Of a stretch of 35,204 nt of DNA, positions 7,753-17,400 are shown piece by piece. Numbering within the stretch: the first letter of the stretch is position 1; each line of letters begins with the position of its first letter. Under the pieces are notes generated by a model. The model was not told the DNA's origin and searched no databases. It saw only the letters and a program-made list of their open reading frames with translations. The DNA is from Phyllobacteriaceae bacterium (lineage in GTDB: Bacteria; Pseudomonadota; Alphaproteobacteria; Rhizobiales; Rhizobiaceae): NCBI GenBank assembly GCA_024645155.1, contig JAHEGF010000001.1, positions 11,547-46,750 of the forward strand, written 5' to 3'. The position numbers and the translations under genes are program-made.

Positions 7753-10314
7753 ATGGCGAAGTTCCCCCAAAAAGCAAGAGTCGTCATCATCGGGCAGGGC
7801 GGCATTGTCGGCGCGTCGGTTGCCCATCACCTGATCGCCCGCGGCTGGGACGACATTGTCGGCATAGACAAGTCGGCCATCCCCACTGATATCGGTTCAA
7901 CAGCCCATGCGTCCGATTTCTGCTATACGACCTCCCATGACCACATGTCATGCTGGACGACGTTGTACTCCATCGATTTCTACGAAAAGATGGGGCATTA
8001 TGCCAAGGTTGGCGGTCTTGAAGTTGCCCGTACCGGTGACGACGAGCGCATGGAGGAACTCAAGCGCAAGGTCGGTTCGGGCAAGGCCTTCGGCACCAAG
8101 GCACGGATGATCAGCGCTGCCGAATCCAAGGAAAAATTTCCGCTTCTGGAAGAACACATGATACAGGGCGCGCTTTATGATCCCGACGCCGGTCTCGTGG
8201 TTCCCCGGTCCCAGACCGTTGCCGGCAAATTGATCGACGAGGCCGAGGCAGCCGGCAAACTGACGACATTTGCAAACACGCCGGCGACCGGTCTGAAAAT
8301 CGAAAACGGCCGCATTGCAGGCGTCGAAACCGCGCGCGGCACGATCGAGGCTGATCACGTCATTGTCTGCGCCGGGCTTTGGGGGCGGACGATCGCGCAG
8401 ATGGCAGGCGAGGACCTGCCGGTGATGCCTGTCGATCATCCGCTCACCTTTTTCGGGCCCTACAACGAGTTTGCCGGGACGGGCAAGGACATCGGGTGGC
8501 CTCTGCTGCGCGACCAGGGAAACTCTGCCTACATGCGCGACACCGGTGATCCGACGACCGCGGAAGGCGGTCAGATCGAATGGGGCTACTACGAGGAAAG
8601 CGATCCGCGCATGTGTCACCCGCGTGACATCCTTGAAAAGGAGCAGGCACGTTTGTCGCCGTCGCAACGCGATCTGGACATGGAGCAGGTCATGGAACCG
8701 CTCGAACGCGCCATTGAACTCACGCCGATCCTCGGTGAACTCGGTTTCGACGAAAAACGTTCGTTCAATGGCCTGTTACAGGTGACGACCGATGGTGGAT
8801 CATCGGTTGGCGAATCGCAAAAGGTTCGTGGCCTTTGGTATGCTGTAGCGATCTGGGTCAAGGATGGCCCCGGGATCGGCAAGCTTCTTGCCGACTGGAT
8901 GACTGACGGGCACACCGAAATCGACCATCATGGTATCGATGTTGCGCGATTTTATCCGCATCAGACCGAAGAACAGTATATCCACGACCGCTGCTATGAA
9001 TCCGCGTTCAAGATTTACAATCCCGCGGTCCACAACCGCGAGCCCTATTCGAAAGCGCGCAACATTCGCCGCAGTCCGTTCTACGAGCGTGAAAAGGATC
9101 TGGGCGGCCATTTCATGGAACTCGCCGGTTGGGAACGCGCCCACGGATATGCGAGCAACGAACCCCTGTTGGAGAAATACGGCGCGCGCGTGCCGGTGCG
9201 GGAAAATGAATGGGACAATCGTCATTTCTGGCGAGTGTCGAATGCTGAACATCTCGAGATGTCGGAGAATGTCGGCATGATAAACCTGTCGCATTTCGCG
9301 ATCTGCGATGTGTCAGGTCCCGACCACGAAGCGTTGATGGAGTTCCTCTGTGTCGCCAAAGTTGGCGGGGACACTCCTGCGGGCAAGGGTATCTACACGC
9401 ATTTTCTCGACGATGCCGGCGGTGTTCGCGCAGACCTGACGGTCATCCGTCTGGAAGACCGTTACCGCGTCATTGACGGAGCGGACGCGGGCAACCGTGA
9501 TTTTGTCTACATCAAGCGCATGGCCGCTGATCACGGCTATGATGTAAATGTCGAGGACAGAACCGAGGATTTCGGTTGTATCGGCATTTGGGGACCGAAT
9601 GCGCGCAAGACGCTGCAGGCTGTCGCAGACGATCCCGATGCGCTGACCCATGAGAAATTTCCGTTTGCGGCAATCCGTGACATCACGGTCAAGGGCGTTC
9701 CGGTGATGGCTTTCCGTCTGTCCTATGTTGGCGAACAGGGCTGGGAACTCCATTTTGCCTTCAAGGACGGGCTGGCGCTGTGGGATGCGCTGCGCTCGCA
9801 AAATGTTACTCCGGTCGGTATCGAAACCTATGCAAACAGCCGGCGGATGGAAAAAAGCCTGCGACTGCAGAACGCGGATTTGCTGACCGAGTACAATCTG
9901 CTTGAGGCGGACCTTGCGCGTCCGAAGGTCAAGGCTGCGGATTTTCGCGGCAAGGCAGCCTATCTGAAACAGCGCAAACGTGACCATCAACCGGCGATGC
10001 TGTGTACGATGGTGATGCAGGATAACGTCGATTCAAAAGGTGTAGCGCGCTATCCGGTCGGCGCCTGCCCGATCCTTGATCCGAAAACCGGAGACGTGCT
10101 TATTGATGAACTTGGCCGAAGGTCATACGCGACAAGTATCGCCTACGGGCCGACAATCGGCAAGAATATCGCACTCGGCTACTTGCCGCATGCCTACGCG
10201 CAGGAGGGCCGCGTCCTCGATATCGAGTATTTCGGCGAGCGTTATCCGGTCAGTGTCGAAGGTGTCGGTTACAAGCCGCTTTACGACCCGGAGAATATCA
10301 AGCCGCGCTCGTAA
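7753..10314 (+). CDS. FAD-dependent oxidoreductase with C-terminal GcvT-like folate domains (dimethylglycine/sarcosine dehydrogenase-like)
   Basis: N-terminal DAO fold (ARVVIIGQGGIVGASVAHHLIARGWDDIVGIDK, VIVCAGLWGRTIAQMAG); C-terminal GcvT signature (FRLSYVGEQGWELHFAFKDGLALWDAL, GIETYANSRRMEKSLRL); ATG 7753 preferred over TTG 7738. Confidence 0.85.
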   Translation: MAKFPQKARVVIIGQGGIVGASVAHHLIARGWDDIVGIDKSAIPTDIGSTAHASDFCYTTSHDHMSCWTTLYSIDFYEKMGHYAKVGGLEVARTGDDERMEELKRKVGSGKAFGTKARMISAAESKEKFPLLEEHMIQGALYDPDAGLVVPRSQTVAGKLIDEAEAAGKLTTFANTPATGLKIENGRIAGVETARGTIEADHVIVCAGLWGRTIAQMAGEDLPVMPVDHPLTFFGPYNEFAGTGKDIGWPLLRDQGNSAYMRDTGDPTTAEGGQIEWGYYEESDPRMCHPRDILEKEQARLSPSQRDLDMEQVMEPLERAIELTPILGELGFDEKRSFNGLLQVTTDGGSSVGESQKVRGLWYAVAIWVKDGPGIGKLLADWMTDGHTEIDHHGIDVARFYPHQTEEQYIHDRCYESAFKIYNPAVHNREPYSKARNIRRSPFYEREKDLGGHFMELAGWERAHGYASNEPLLEKYGARVPVRENEWDNRHFWRVSNAEHLEMSENVGMINLSHFAICDVSGPDHEALMEFLCVAKVGGDTPAGKGIYTHFLDDAGGVRADLTVIRLEDRYRVIDGADAGNRDFVYIKRMAADHGYDVNVEDRTEDFGCIGIWGPNARKTLQAVADDPDALTHEKFPFAAIRDITVKGVPVMAFRLSYVGEQGWELHFAFKDGLALWDALRSQNVTPVGIETYANSRRMEKSLRLQNADLLTEYNLLEADLARPKVKAADFRGKAAYLKQRKRDHQPAMLCTMVMQDNVDSKGVARYPVGACPILDPKTGDVLIDELGRRSYATSIAYGPTIGKNIALGYLPHAYAQEGRVLDIEYFGERYPVSVEGVGYKPLYDPENIKPRS

Positions 10315-10399
10315 CCGGGCGTTCGGGTTCGCGGTTACAATTGCGTGAGCGGTGTGCTTGTGACTGGCGCAATACGCGGTATTGGCGCATTGTGTGGCG

Positions 10400-11212
10400 A
10401 TGAGGCCGCCGCTTTACTGTCTGTTTGCCGGCGCCATTGCGATGGCTGCCACTCCGTCTGCTGCAGCGGACGAGGTTGTCGATGTCGAACTGGTGCTTGC
10501 GGTTGATGTTTCGCTTTCGATGCAGGCCAGTGAACTTGAAATCCAGAGGCGAGGCTATTCGGCGGGTATTGCCGATCCAAGTGTTTGGTCGGCAATCAGG
10601 GGCGGCCTGCATCAGAAAATCGCCATCACCTATGTCGAATGGGCCGGTCGTGGCCAATACAGGGTGGTCGTGCCGTGGACGGTCATCGATGGTCCCGAAG
10701 ATGCGCTGGAGGTCGCACGGATCATCGGCGAAACGCCGACAGGTGGTTTGCGCCGCACCTCCATTTCCAGCGCAATCGACATTTCGGCGGGACTTTTTGA
10801 GGAAAATGGTATTCGCGGACTGAAACGCGTGATCGATGTATCAGGAGATGGTCCCAACAACCAGGGGCGGCCGGTTGCCGATGCCCGCGATGAGGCGGTA
10901 GCAAAAGGGATTATCATCAACGGTTTGCCACTGATGACCCGTGACGGGTCACCATTCAGCTATTTTGATATCCCCGATCTCGACCGGTTTTATTCCGATT
11001 GCGTCATTGGCGGGCCGGGCTCCTTTGTCCTGCCCGTCAATGAGTGGTCACAGTTTCCCGAAGCCGTAAGGCGCAAGCTGGTTCTGGAACTCGCTTCCAG
11101 GCCTGCGACCGGCTACCTGCCGGTAGTCAAGGTGGCCGACGGCGAAACCTATGATTGCCTGATTGGCGAGAGGATGTGGCAACAGCGGCGGTTCTTTCTC
11201 GATATGCAGTAA
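10400..11212 (+). CDS. DUF1194 domain (VWA-like) secreted protein
   Basis: Signal-like N-terminus, then ELVLAVDVSLSMQASELEIQRRGYSAGIADPSVWSAI...KRVIDVSGDGPNNQGRP. Confidence 0.85.
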   Translation: MRPPLYCLFAGAIAMAATPSAAADEVVDVELVLAVDVSLSMQASELEIQRRGYSAGIADPSVWSAIRGGLHQKIAITYVEWAGRGQYRVVVPWTVIDGPEDALEVARIIGETPTGGLRRTSISSAIDISAGLFEENGIRGLKRVIDVSGDGPNNQGRPVADARDEAVAKGIIINGLPLMTRDGSPFSYFDIPDLDRFYSDCVIGGPGSFVLPVNEWSQFPEAVRRKLVLELASRPATGYLPVVKVADGETYDCLIGERMWQQRRFFLDMQ

Positions 11213-11318
11213 TGCCGGGAAAGATGCGGAAACATGAACACAGCGTCGTTGGCCGGCGCCTTGCAATGCCAAGGCGGCCTCCTAGATTTCTTTTGTAAAA
11301 TCAACCAGGATAATTTTC

Positions 11319-12230
11319 ATGTCGGTTCGCCCAGTAACACAGATTTCACAGGCTCAGCCCACTCTCGAGGGGGCGGGGGTCAAACTGCACCGCGCTTTCG
11401 GATTTCACGATCCGTCGCTGGTTGATCCGTTCCTGCTGTTCGATGATTTCCGCAACGACCGGCCGGAGGACTTTCTGCGCGGCTTTCCCTGGCATCCGCA
11501 TCGCGGAATTGAAACGATCACCTATGTGCTTTCCGGCTCCGTCGAGCACGGCGACTCGCTTGGCAATACCGGCGCGCTGGGCGCTGGAGACGTGCAGTGG
11601 ATGACTGCCGGGAGCGGGATCATGCACCAGGAAATGCCGAAGGGTGATACCTTCGGTCGAATGCACGGGTTCCAGCTTTGGGCCAATCTGCCATCAAATC
11701 TGAAAATGACCGATCCGCGTTATCAGGATGTGAAGTCCGGAGAAATTCCGGTAGTGATTGACGATGACGGTACCCGCGTGCGCGTCATCTGTGGCGAATT
11801 CTGGGGCAAGACGGGTCCGGTGGATGGCGTCGCGGCCAGCCCGCGTTATCTTGATGTCTTTGTGCCGGCCGGTGTGAAAAAGATCCTGCCGGTCGACACC
11901 TACCAGAAAGCCTTTGCATACATCTTTGAAGGATCGGGGTCTTTCCGCGATGCGTCAGAACCGTTCGGCGTGCTGCTTGAAAAGGAAGCCGCCGGAGAAG
12001 AGATCCTCATCCGCGACCAGACGGGCAACCGATCTCTCGTTCTGTTTGGCACCGGCGAGGAAGTGACGGTGCAGGCTGGAGACAAGGGGATACGCTTTCT
12101 GCTCGTTTCCGGGACGCCGATCGAGGAACCGGTCGCCTGGCATGGACCGATTGTAATGAATACGCAAGAGGAATTGAGGCAGGCGATGCGTGACCTGAAT
12201 GCCGGAACATTCATCCGGAAGTCAGCCTGA
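11319..12230 (+). CDS. Pirin family protein
   Basis: HPHRGIETITYVLSGSVEHGDSLGNTGALGAGDVQWMTAGSGIMHQEMP...MHGFQLWANLP. Confidence 0.92.
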   Translation: MSVRPVTQISQAQPTLEGAGVKLHRAFGFHDPSLVDPFLLFDDFRNDRPEDFLRGFPWHPHRGIETITYVLSGSVEHGDSLGNTGALGAGDVQWMTAGSGIMHQEMPKGDTFGRMHGFQLWANLPSNLKMTDPRYQDVKSGEIPVVIDDDGTRVRVICGEFWGKTGPVDGVAASPRYLDVFVPAGVKKILPVDTYQKAFAYIFEGSGSFRDASEPFGVLLEKEAAGEEILIRDQTGNRSLVLFGTGEEVTVQAGDKGIRFLLVSGTPIEEPVAWHGPIVMNTQEELRQAMRDLNAGTFIRKSA

Positions 12231-12247
12231 GGGATAGCCCATCGCCG

Positions 12248-13246
12248 TCAGGCCGCCAGCAATTGCTTGCGCTCGGCCCGCTCCTGTTGGGGTGAGCGGC
12301 CATAGAGTTCCCGGTAGCACTTCGAAAAATGCGACGCGGATACAAATCCGCAGGCGACCGCGACCTCGACCACAGGCAGGGATGACTGGATCAGCAAATG
12401 GCGGGCACGATCGAGACGGATTTCGAGGTAATAGCGTGCCGGTGAACGGCCCATTTCCGAGCGAAATAGCCGTTCGATCTGGCGCCGCGAAAGGCCGACA
12501 TGGTCGGCAATGTCAAGAAGCGACAAGGGCTCGGACAGATTGGCTTCCATAAGTTCGATGATCGTCAGGATCTTTGAGTTCTGAACGCCGAGGCGCGCGC
12601 GAAGCGGCAGTCGTTGGCGGTCGGTAGGATTGCGGATACGGTCTGTCAGAACCTGCTCGCAGACGCGATTGACAAGGTTGTCGTCATAATCGTCGCCGAT
12701 GATCTTGAGCATCATGTCGAGTGCGGCGGTTCCACCGGCACAGGTATGAATGTTCGAATCCACCTCGAACAGGTCGGCAATGGCCATTGTTTTGGGAAAC
12801 TTCTCCTGGAAACCCGGCAGGTTTTCCCAGTGGATGGCGCAGCGCTTGCCTGACAACAGGCCGGCAGCAGCAAGAATGTGTGCCGCCGTGCACAGGCCGC
12901 CAATCGCCACGCCGCGGTTGTGCTCCTCACGCAGCCAGGCAAATACCGACTTGTTTGCATAGTCTTCGACACCAAGGCCCGAACAGACGATGACCATGGA
13001 TGGCCGGTCAGAGCCCATCATCATGCGCCGTTCGTCCTCGAGTGATGTATCGACGGAACATTCCACGCGATTGGATGCGCGTACCGGCTTGCCGTCGATA
13101 CTCGCCAAGCGCCAGTTATAGCCGCCATCACCGAGCATGCGATTGGCCGAGCGAAGCGGTTCAATGGCCGTCGCAAAGGCGATCATTGTAAAATCGGGGA
13201 CCAGAAAGAACACGATTTTGCGTTTGTGTTTGCCTTCGCCTGACAC
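12248..13246 (-). CDS. GlxA family AraC-type regulator with DJ-1/PfpI N-terminal domain (GbdR/CdhR-like)
   Basis: DJ-1-like N-terminus (GLCTAAHILAAAGLLSGKRCAIHW) and AraC HTH (ISLLDIADHVGLSRRQIERLFR-type; VAVACGFVSASHFSKCYRELYGRSP). Confidence 0.88.
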   Translation of the reverse strand: MSGEGKHKRKIVFFLVPDFTMIAFATAIEPLRSANRMLGDGGYNWRLASIDGKPVRASNRVECSVDTSLEDERRMMMGSDRPSMVIVCSGLGVEDYANKSVFAWLREEHNRGVAIGGLCTAAHILAAAGLLSGKRCAIHWENLPGFQEKFPKTMAIADLFEVDSNIHTCAGGTAALDMMLKIIGDDYDDNLVNRVCEQVLTDRIRNPTDRQRLPLRARLGVQNSKILTIIELMEANLSEPLSLLDIADHVGLSRRQIERLFRSEMGRSPARYYLEIRLDRARHLLIQSSLPVVEVAVACGFVSASHFSKCYRELYGRSPQQERAERKQLLAA

Positions 13247-13382
13247 GCGATCCTCTTATGCCAACCTGATTGCATGGCTCGTCGAAAAGTTGAGCGCTGA
13301 TGCTACAAATTGGCAATGTTATTGCATGTTTACGCGATTTCCGGAAAGCAAAAATTGCGACAGCGGTTAAATCTGCCTGTGA

Positions 13383-14096
13383 TTATGCGCCAATTTTGTC
13401 GGCAGCGTCGCGAAGATCATCGGCGATAATATCCCACGCCTGCTCCGGTTTTAGGTCGGTTGTCTGGCCCGGTCCGTATTCGGTTTTCCGGACGATAAAC
13501 AAGGTCGCCATTCCTAAGGCACGCGCCGCGGCAAGGTCGTCATTGTGAGCAGCGACCATCATAACCTGCGCGGGTTCAAGCTGGAGTGCCGCACAAGATC
13601 GCTGATAGGCTTGCCGGTCCGGCTTGTAAGCCCGGGCCAACCCTGCACCCAACACGCAATCCCATGGCAGACCGGCAAATTTGCCAAGCCGCGTGATCAG
13701 CGCCATCGAACCGTTGGAACACGGTGCGATTATGAATTTCTTCTTGAGCCGGATCAGCCCGGTTATGGTGTCCGGCCAGGGCGGCAGTTGTTCCCAAGAG
13801 CGATTGAGTTTGTCTGTTTCCTCACTGGTAAGAGTATCGGCAATCCCGAATTCTTCCAAAGTGGCTGCAAGGTTTTCGCGATGGAGGATGTCAAGCTCGG
13901 TGTATGAGCGCTGGCCGGATCGGATCGCTTCCATCGATGGCTGGTATCTGGCGCGCCATGAATCGGCGAAAGCCAAGCTGTCGACTTTCAGATTCTTCGA
14001 TTTTGCCATTTGTGTCACGGCTGCGGCGACTCCGCTGCGCCAATCGACGCAGGTACCAAAGACATCGAACAGCAAGGCTTGCGGGGTCATGGCCAA
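13383..14096 (-). CDS. Haloacid dehalogenase type II (HAD superfamily)
   Basis: ALLFDVFGTCVDWRSGVA, IIAPCSNGSMALITRLGKFAGLPWDCVLGAGLARAYKPDRQAYQ, MMVAAHNDDLAAARALGM. Confidence 0.88.
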   Translation of the reverse strand: MAMTPQALLFDVFGTCVDWRSGVAAAVTQMAKSKNLKVDSLAFADSWRARYQPSMEAIRSGQRSYTELDILHRENLAATLEEFGIADTLTSEETDKLNRSWEQLPPWPDTITGLIRLKKKFIIAPCSNGSMALITRLGKFAGLPWDCVLGAGLARAYKPDRQAYQRSCAALQLEPAQVMMVAAHNDDLAAARALGMATLFIVRKTEYGPGQTTDLKPEQAWDIIADDLRDAADKIGA

Positions 14097-14162
14097 GCTT
14101 AGGCTGCGGGCAGGGCGGATGCAATTGATCGCTTGATTCCGTCGATCCGCCCTGCGCGCGGT

Positions 14163-14324
14163 TTAGCGGCAATGGTTCGCATCAAAGTCGAAGTCACGTG
14201 CGGGCCAGCCGATATCCTTGCGCAAATGCGAAGGCAGGCCTTCGAGAATGCTCTGCGTCCGGCGACGGCGATACCGAGTGCGCAATTCGTGGGTCATGCG
14301 ATAGGCGGTGTTCAGGATATTCAT
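14163..14324 (-). CDS. DUF1127-like small protein (53 aa), absent from the supplied ORF track
   Basis: Manual translation MNILNTAYRMTHELRTRYRRRRTQSILEGLPSHLRKDIGWPARDFDFDANHCR*; GGAGAAAG Shine-Dalgarno just upstream; Arg-rich DUF1127 pattern 'L..LP..LRKDIG'. Confidence 0.8.
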   Translation of the reverse strand: MNILNTAYRMTHELRTRYRRRRTQSILEGLPSHLRKDIGWPARDFDFDANHCR

Positions 14325-14442
14325 TGTCTTTCTCCTTTGTGACGCGGGTTCTGCTTCCCGACGCCCTTGACAATGGCGCAGGATTTATGTTCAATCAAAC
14401 GAAATGAACTGATCTAATGATTCAGAAAAATTGAAGATTGAC

Positions 14443-15348
14443 ATGAACGCACCTCTTTCACACCCGCACCCCTTACTTGAGCTGGATGTCCTGCGGACAT
14501 TTGTTGCGATCGCGGAAACCGGTAGTTTTACCGCCGCTGCCGATACGGTTTTCAGAACACCGTCAGCGGTATCGATGCAGATCAAGAAGCTCGAGGAAAC
14601 ATTGGGCCAATCCCTTTTTGCGCGTGATTCACGCTCGGTCGCCCTGACTGCCGCCGGCGAAATGCTGATCGGGCACGCGCGGCAGCTTCTGGCACTCAAC
14701 CGCGAGGCAGTGGCCAAATTCATAGCACCGGACATAGCCGGTGAGGTTCGCCTCGGCGCTCCCGACGATGTATCCGAGCGGTTCCTGCCCGACATGCTGC
14801 GGCGGTTTGCGCAAAGCCATCCGGGTATTGCAGTCAATGTTGTTGTCGAAAATACCGATGAACTGATCGCGAGGACCGCAAAGGGAGCGCTCGACGTGGC
14901 TATGATCACGTGCAATGGCGGATTTGCCGGAGATAAGACCGCAGAGGTTCTCTATCGTGAGCCACTTGTGTGGGCATGTCTGAAAGGCGGTTGTGCGGCG
15001 TTGCGCGATCCGCTTCCCGTTTCTGTATGGGAAGAGGGCTGCGTGTGGCGAAAAGAAGCGCTCGAAGGGCTGGCGCGCGCCGGCCGCGACTACCGCATTT
15101 CGTTTCAAAGTGCGTATATTTCCGGGCAAAAGGCGGCGATACTTGCCGATCTTGCTGTAGCGCCAATGCCGCTATCGGCGATATCCGATCCGATTGTCGC
15201 TGCCAGTGCCAAGGATAATCTGCCGCCGCTTGGCAATTATTCGCTGGGCCTGATCGTTGCCCGGGATGCAAGTGCGCCGGTCAAGGCCGCTGCCGATCAT
15301 TTGCGGGCAAGTTTTGCAACCAGGGCCGGCAAGGCGCTCGCGGCCTAA
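14443..15348 (+). CDS. LysR family transcriptional regulator
   Basis: LDVLRTFVAIAETGSFTAAADTVFRTPSAVSMQIKKLEETLGQSLFARDSRSVALTAAGEMLIGHARQLL; divergent from the DUF1127 gene. Confidence 0.92.
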   Translation: MNAPLSHPHPLLELDVLRTFVAIAETGSFTAAADTVFRTPSAVSMQIKKLEETLGQSLFARDSRSVALTAAGEMLIGHARQLLALNREAVAKFIAPDIAGEVRLGAPDDVSERFLPDMLRRFAQSHPGIAVNVVVENTDELIARTAKGALDVAMITCNGGFAGDKTAEVLYREPLVWACLKGGCAALRDPLPVSVWEEGCVWRKEALEGLARAGRDYRISFQSAYISGQKAAILADLAVAPMPLSAISDPIVAASAKDNLPPLGNYSLGLIVARDASAPVKAAADHLRASFATRAGKALAA

Positions 15349-17390
15349 CCGCGCCTGCGCCTTCCCGGTCGCCGGCCATCACCGGTTGCAGCGTTTTCCC
15401 GTGCCTTGCGCTGTGGCAGCGCGACCTGTCTGGCAAGCCTTGTGAACGGATCGACCTTGTTGGGCAAGGCCATCGCGTCAATGAACAACTGCTGAAAATT
15501 CGGTTCAAGCGCCGTTTCGATCTTCTCGATGCGGTTGACGGTATTCTCGATCTCGCGCCTGTGGTCGCGATTGAGAAGCGCCATTAGCGCGCCGGTTCCG
15601 GCAGCATTGCCGACAGCCTTGACCTCGCCAAGCTCGCAATCGGGGATAAGGCCGAGCACCATGGCGTATTTGGGATCGATGAACGAACCGAATGCACCGG
15701 CAAACCGGATGGTATCGACATGGTCGATACCAAGCTTCTGCATCAGCAACTTGATGCCGGCGTATAATGCGGCCTTTGCAAGCTGTATGGCGCGGACATC
15801 ATTTTGCGTTACCGTGATCTTTTGCGCGCCGTCATGCAGAAGGTAGGAAAATGTGCGTCCGGACGAGAAGATGCGCGGGTTCCTGGCGGCCATCGAACCG
15901 TCGACGACGCCATCTTCGGATATGATGCCTGTAAGGTACATTTCCGCGACGACCTCGATGATCGCAGAGCCGCAAATGCCGGTAATTCCCGAACCTGCCG
16001 CATTTTCATCGAAGCCCGGTTCGTTTGACCACTGTTCAACGCCGATGACCCGGAATCTCGGCTCCAGCGTTTGGGGATCGATGCGTACGCGCTCGATTGC
16101 GCCGGGCGCTGCACGCTGGCCCGACGAAATCTCGGCACCTTCAAATGCAGGCCCGGTGGGCGAGGAGGCGGCAACCACCCGGTCCTTGTTGCCGAGCACG
16201 ATTTCGGCATTGGTTCCGACATCGACCAGCAGCATCATCCGGTCCTGACGATGCGGCCCTTCCGATAGTGAGGCGGCAGCCGCGTCGGCGCCGACATGGC
16301 CAGCAATGCAGGGCAGGAGATAGACGCGCGCTCCCTCGTTGACGGCGAGGCCAAGTTCGCTTGCCCATGAGTGGACTGCGCCCGATACTGCGAGCGCAAA
16401 CGGCGCCTGACCCAGTTCCGTCGGGTCAATGCCCAGGAAAAGGTGGTGCATTATCGGGTTGCCAACAAACACAAGGTCAAGGATATCCCCCGGCGATACG
16501 CCGCTTTCCTTGCAGACGTTGACGGTCAGTTCGTTAATCGCCTGGCGGACGGCGTTGGTCATCGCCTCGCGCCCGTCGGGATTCATCATCACGTAGGATA
16601 CCCGGCTCATCAGGTCCTCGCCAAAGCGGATCTGCGGGTTGGAGGTGCCTGAAGAGGCAACGATGCGACCTGACAGCAGCGATACCAGGTGCAGCGCAAT
16701 TGTTGTCGAGCCGATGTCACAGGCAATGCCGTAGGCCTCGTTCTTCAGTTCAGGCCAAAGGGCAATTATCGTTGGACGCGAGGATTCCATGTCCTGGTGA
16801 ATGGCCGCCGTTGCGGTCCAGCCACCCTTGCGGAGGATCTTTTGAACCGAGGGCAGCAAGTGTTGCGAAACCAGCAGGTCGCTCCATCCCCAATCCCTTT
16901 CCAGTTGTGCCTTCAACCGGTCGAGATCGCCGAGGGGTTTGTGCATATCCGGTTCGTCAACCTCGACATAGCACATATGAATTGCCGGGTTGCGCTCGAT
17001 TACCCGATTAATCGCCGCCTTGCGGACAACCTGGGCGTTGACCTGCACATCCTGGGGGACGTCGATGACAAGGTCACCCTGCACGGTCGAGGAGCAGGAC
17101 AGCCGGCGGCCTTCCTTCAGATCGCGCTTTTCGGCATAACGGTGTTCCTTTGCGCCAAATTCGGAGATGTTTTCAGCGCGCGACTCTATGCCGTGCTTGG
17201 CGAAGTGACCTTGCTGGATCTCAATCTGGCAACGCCCGCAGATGCCGCGCCCGCCGCATACGCTCTCAACATAAACGCCGAGTTGGCGCGCCGCATCGAG
17301 GATCGGCGTTCCGACCGGAAACCGTCCGCGCTTGCCCGATGGCATGAAGAGGACCAGGGGGTTGCCGGATGTCTGGCTTTCCTTGTTCAC
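15345..17390 (-). CDS. 2Fe-2S ferredoxin + ASKHA (DUF4445/RamA-like) reductive activator of corrinoid proteins
   Basis: CGGRGICGRCQIEIQQG [2Fe-2S] motif; ASKHA core 'YGIACDIGSTTIALHLVSLLSGRIVASSGTSNPQIRFGEDLMSRV', 'MLLVDVGTNAEIVLG', 'FAGAFGSFIDPKYAMVLGLIPD'. GTG at 17390, 10 bp after the upstream TAA with AGGGGA before it, fits better than the 17462 ATG. Confidence 0.85.
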   Translation of the reverse strand: MNKESQTSGNPLVLFMPSGKRGRFPVGTPILDAARQLGVYVESVCGGRGICGRCQIEIQQGHFAKHGIESRAENISEFGAKEHRYAEKRDLKEGRRLSCSSTVQGDLVIDVPQDVQVNAQVVRKAAINRVIERNPAIHMCYVEVDEPDMHKPLGDLDRLKAQLERDWGWSDLLVSQHLLPSVQKILRKGGWTATAAIHQDMESSRPTIIALWPELKNEAYGIACDIGSTTIALHLVSLLSGRIVASSGTSNPQIRFGEDLMSRVSYVMMNPDGREAMTNAVRQAINELTVNVCKESGVSPGDILDLVFVGNPIMHHLFLGIDPTELGQAPFALAVSGAVHSWASELGLAVNEGARVYLLPCIAGHVGADAAAASLSEGPHRQDRMMLLVDVGTNAEIVLGNKDRVVAASSPTGPAFEGAEISSGQRAAPGAIERVRIDPQTLEPRFRVIGVEQWSNEPGFDENAAGSGITGICGSAIIEVVAEMYLTGIISEDGVVDGSMAARNPRIFSSGRTFSYLLHDGAQKITVTQNDVRAIQLAKAALYAGIKLLMQKLGIDHVDTIRFAGAFGSFIDPKYAMVLGLIPDCELGEVKAVGNAAGTGALMALLNRDHRREIENTVNRIEKIETALEPNFQQLFIDAMALPNKVDPFTRLARQVALPQRKARENAATGDGRRPGRRRRG

Positions 17391-17400
17391 CTGGCGCCAC

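Noticed and set aside
10311-10338. GTAACCG...CGGTTAC stem overlapping the stop of the dehydrogenase gene, as a terminator
   Set aside because: No U-tract and a 14-nt loop; not convincing as an intrinsic terminator.
11251-11280. GCCTTG-CAATGC-CAAGGC hairpin upstream of the pirin gene
   Set aside because: Six-bp core stem without a clear U-run; could be a weak terminator for DUF1194 but insufficient evidence.
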